A model generated the notes under the pieces. It saw only the letters and a program-made list of their open reading frames with translations. It was not told where the DNA came from and did no database searches. Shown piece after piece: positions 61,870-64,000 of a stretch of DNA of 64,000 nucleotides. The translations under genes were made by a program, and so were the position numbers. The stretch is from Tridacna crocea (lineage: Eukaryota > Mollusca > Bivalvia > Cardiida > Cardiidae), in contig OX031071.1 of assembly GCA_943736015.1 (NCBI GenBank), forward strand, positions 43,458,709 through 43,522,708, in the 5' to 3' direction. Position 1 is the first letter of the stretch. Every line of letters begins with the position of its first letter.

Positions 61870-63110
61870 TGACCAAAGGCCCTGGAAAATGACCAAAGGC
61901 CCTACGAAAGGCCCTGAAATCTTATGATTGGGTTAATGCTTTCCAGTCCAAATTGACATCTGCAAGTGGTCTTATCCTACTCTGTAGAATGTGACAGTTA
62001 AGTTAAGACTACATATACTCGAGTACACACGATGTCGGCTTATTGAGAACTTAAGATATTTCTTAAAAGACCAAAGGCCCTGGAAAATGACCAAAGGCCC
62101 TGGAAAATGACCAAAGGCCCTACGAAAGGCCCTGAAATCTTACGATTGGGTTAATCCTTTCCAGTCCAAATTGACATATGCAAGTGGTCTTATCCTACTC
62201 AGTAGAGTGTGACAGTTAAGTTAAGACTACTTATACTCGAGTACACACGATGTCGGGTTATTAAGAACTTAAGATATTTCTTAAAAGACCAAAGGCCTGG
62301 AAAATGACCAAAGGCCCTACGAAAGGCCCTGAAATCTTATGATAGGGTTAATGCTTTCCAGTCCAAATTGACATCTGCAAGTGGTCTTATCCTACTCAGT
62401 AGAGTGTGACAGTTAAGTTAAGACTACATATACTCGAGTACACACGATGTCGGGTTATTGAGAAGTTCAGATATTTGTTAGAAGACGAAAGGCCCTGGAA
62501 AATGACCAAAGGCCCTATGAAAGGCCCTGAAATCTTATGATTGGGTTAATGCTTTCCAGTCCAAATTGACATCTGCAAGAGGTCTTATCCTACTCTGTAG
62601 AATGTGACAGTTAAGTTAAGACTACATATACTCGAGTACACACGATGTCGGCTTATTGAGAACTTAAGATATTTCTTAAAAGACCAAAGGCCCTGGAAAA
62701 TGACCAAAGGCCCTGGAAAATGACCAAAGGCCCTACGAAAGGCCCTGAAATCTTATGATTGGGTTAATGCTTTCCAGTCCAAATTGACATATGCAAGTGG
62801 TCTTATCCTACTCAGTAGAGTGTGACAGTTAAGTTAAGACTACATATACTCGAGTACACACGATGTCGGGTTATTAAGAACTTAAGATATTTCTTAAAAG
62901 ACCAAAGGCCTGGAAAATGACCAAAGGCCCTACGAAAGGCCCTGAAATCTTATTATAGGGTTAATGCTTTCCAGTCCAAATTGACATCTGCAAGTGGTCT
63001 TATCCTACTCAGTAGAGTGTGACAGTTAAGTTAAGACTACATATACTCGAGTACACATGATGTCGGGTTATTGAGAAGGTCAGATATTTGTTAGAAGACG
63101 AAAGGCTCTG
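61870..63110 (+). repeat. Higher-order repeat: 613-bp trimer, two copies
   Basis: Three distinguishable monomers (CTCTGTAGAATG with GTCGGCTTATTG; CATATGCAAGTGG with GGGTTATTAAGAAC; TATAGGGTTAATG-like with GTTAGAAGACGAAAGG) recur in order. TCTGTAGAATG is at 61,981 and 62,594, and AAAGGCCTGG at 62,291 and 62,904: both offsets are 613. Confidence 0.9.
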
Positions 63111-64000
63111 GAAAATTAAGAAAGGCCCTGGAATATGACCAAAGGCCCTTTGAAAGGCCCTGAAATCTTATGATGGGGTTAATGCTTTGCAGTCAAAATT
63201 GACATCTGCATGTGGTCTTATCCTACTCAGTAGAGTGTGACAGTGAAGTTAAGACTACATATACTCGAGTACACACGATGGTTGGCTATCGAGAATTTAA
63301 GATATTTCTTAAAAGACGAAAGGCCCTGGAAAATTAGGAAAGGCCCTGGAAAATGACCAAAGGCCCTGCGAAAGGCCCTGAAATCTTTTGATTGGGTTAA
63401 TGCTTTGCAGTCAATATTGACATCTGCTGGTGGTCTTATCCTACTCAGTGGAGTGTGACGCTTAACTTAAGACTACATATACTCGAGTACACACGATGGT
63501 TGGCTATCGAGAACTTAAGATATTTCATAAAAGACGAAAGGCCCTGGAAAATTACGAAAGGCCCTGGGAAAATGACCAAAGGCTCTGCGAAAGGCCCTGA
63601 AATCTTATGATCGGGTTAATGCTTTGCAGTCCAAATTGACACCTGCAGGTGGTCGTATCCTACTCAGTAGAGTGTGACGATTAACTGAAGACTACATATA
63701 CTCCAGTACACACGATGGTTGGCTATCGAGAACTTCAGACATTTCTTAAAAGACGAAAGGCCCTGGAAAATTACGAAAGGCCCTGGGAAAATGACAAAAG
63801 GCCATGCGAATGGCCTTAAAATCTTATAGAAGGCCTTGATTGGGTTAATGCTTTGCAGTCAAGATTGACATCTGAAAGTGGTCTTATCCTACTAAGTAGA
63901 GTGTGCAGGTTACCTTAAGACTACATATACTCGAGTACACACGATGGTTAGTTATTGAGAACTTCAGATATTTCTTAAAAGACGAAAGGCCCTGGAAAAT

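Larger units (their letters stand above)
56141..64000 (+). repeat. Satellite array, ~200-220 bp monomer, about 31 units, runs off the window
   Basis: The monomer contains GATTGGGTTAATGCTTTCCA, GTCCAAATTGACATCTGCAA, GTGGTCTTATCCTACTCAGT, AGAGTGTGACAGTTAAGTTA, CATATACTCGAGTACACACG and GATGTCGGGTTATTGAGAAC. A variable number of 20-bp CCCTGGAAAATGACCAAAGG subunits follows, which explains lengths of ~197, 218 and 238. Most units hold an XhoI site within the palindrome TACTCGAGTA. Units near the right edge (63,280 onward) have GATGGTTGGCTATCGAGAAC instead. No coding capacity is seen. Confidence 0.95.

Noticed and set aside
61494-61892. 132-codon forward frame with a regular repeated peptide
   Set aside because: It runs exactly through a CCGGTT minisatellite block; the peptide periodicity follows the DNA repeat and sister blocks do not keep the frame.

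Overview
The window looks like nuclear DNA of an animal, most likely a marine bivalve mollusc. It is AT-rich and gene-poor and is packed with dispersed repeats. These include non-LTR retrotransposons, a tRNA-headed SINE, a mariner relic, MITE-like short inverted-repeat elements, and a Helitron-like family that begins AACAAGAGGGCCATGATGGC, a sequence I recall as common in bivalve genomes. The telomere-type TTAGGG repeat at 55.5 kb fits a mollusc. No bacterial feature is present. The taxonomic call is inference from repeat types, not from a marker gene.

Layout. 0-20.5 kb is a repeat mosaic built around an old, roughly 10-12 kb tandem segmental duplication: blocks at 0.4-7.7 kb recur in the same order at 10.7-19.7 kb. 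Later insertions interrupt it: a 760-bp TIR element and a SINE in the left copy, and a 766-bp TIR element and two expanded minisatellites in the right copy. A decayed LINE on the minus strand (9.0-10.7 kb) lies between the copies. 20.9-24.2 kb holds a mariner relic, a Helentron-like element with a 145-bp tandem core, and a 3' fragment of a LINE. 25.2-31.7 kb is an almost intact 6.46-kb LINE with 13-bp target-site duplications, a zinc-knuckle ORF1 and an endonuclease-RT-RNase H ORF2 broken by one late frameshift. 34.8-38.2 kb is a 3,434-bp element with ~300-bp inverted ends and a 5-bp target duplication; its empty site can be read from a neighbouring copy of the flank. 38.3-42.8 kb is repeats, a cluster of three perfect CRE palindromes and a candidate 5' UTR exon. 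These lead to the one convincing host gene, a B-box/coiled-coil/NHL-like beta-propeller (TRIM-like) protein encoded by a single coding exon at 42.9-44.5 kb. 44.8-55.5 kb is non-coding DNA with SINE and MITE copies. 55.5-64.0 kb is an interstitial telomeric tract followed by a large satellite array (basic unit ~200-220 bp, with 435-bp dimer and 613-bp trimer higher-order repeats). Four blocks of a ~10-bp CCGGTT-type minisatellite interrupt the array, which runs off the right edge.

Most short open frames in the window are frames through repeats and are not annotated as genes. Two repeat families dominate. Family A is ~220 bp, has TTAA target sites and CCCTTTCCCAAAC ends and a strong central hairpin, and is piggyBac-MITE-like. 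Family B is ~250 bp, with GAGCCATGCTCTGTGAAAA ends and a GATCAGCCTGC palindrome. Family A has inserted into the TTAA of family B, and both tandem minisatellites at 11.4-13.2 kb grew out of family B sequence. A third motif, family C, is a short palindrome of the form AGATCAGACTGC..GCAGTCTGATCT.
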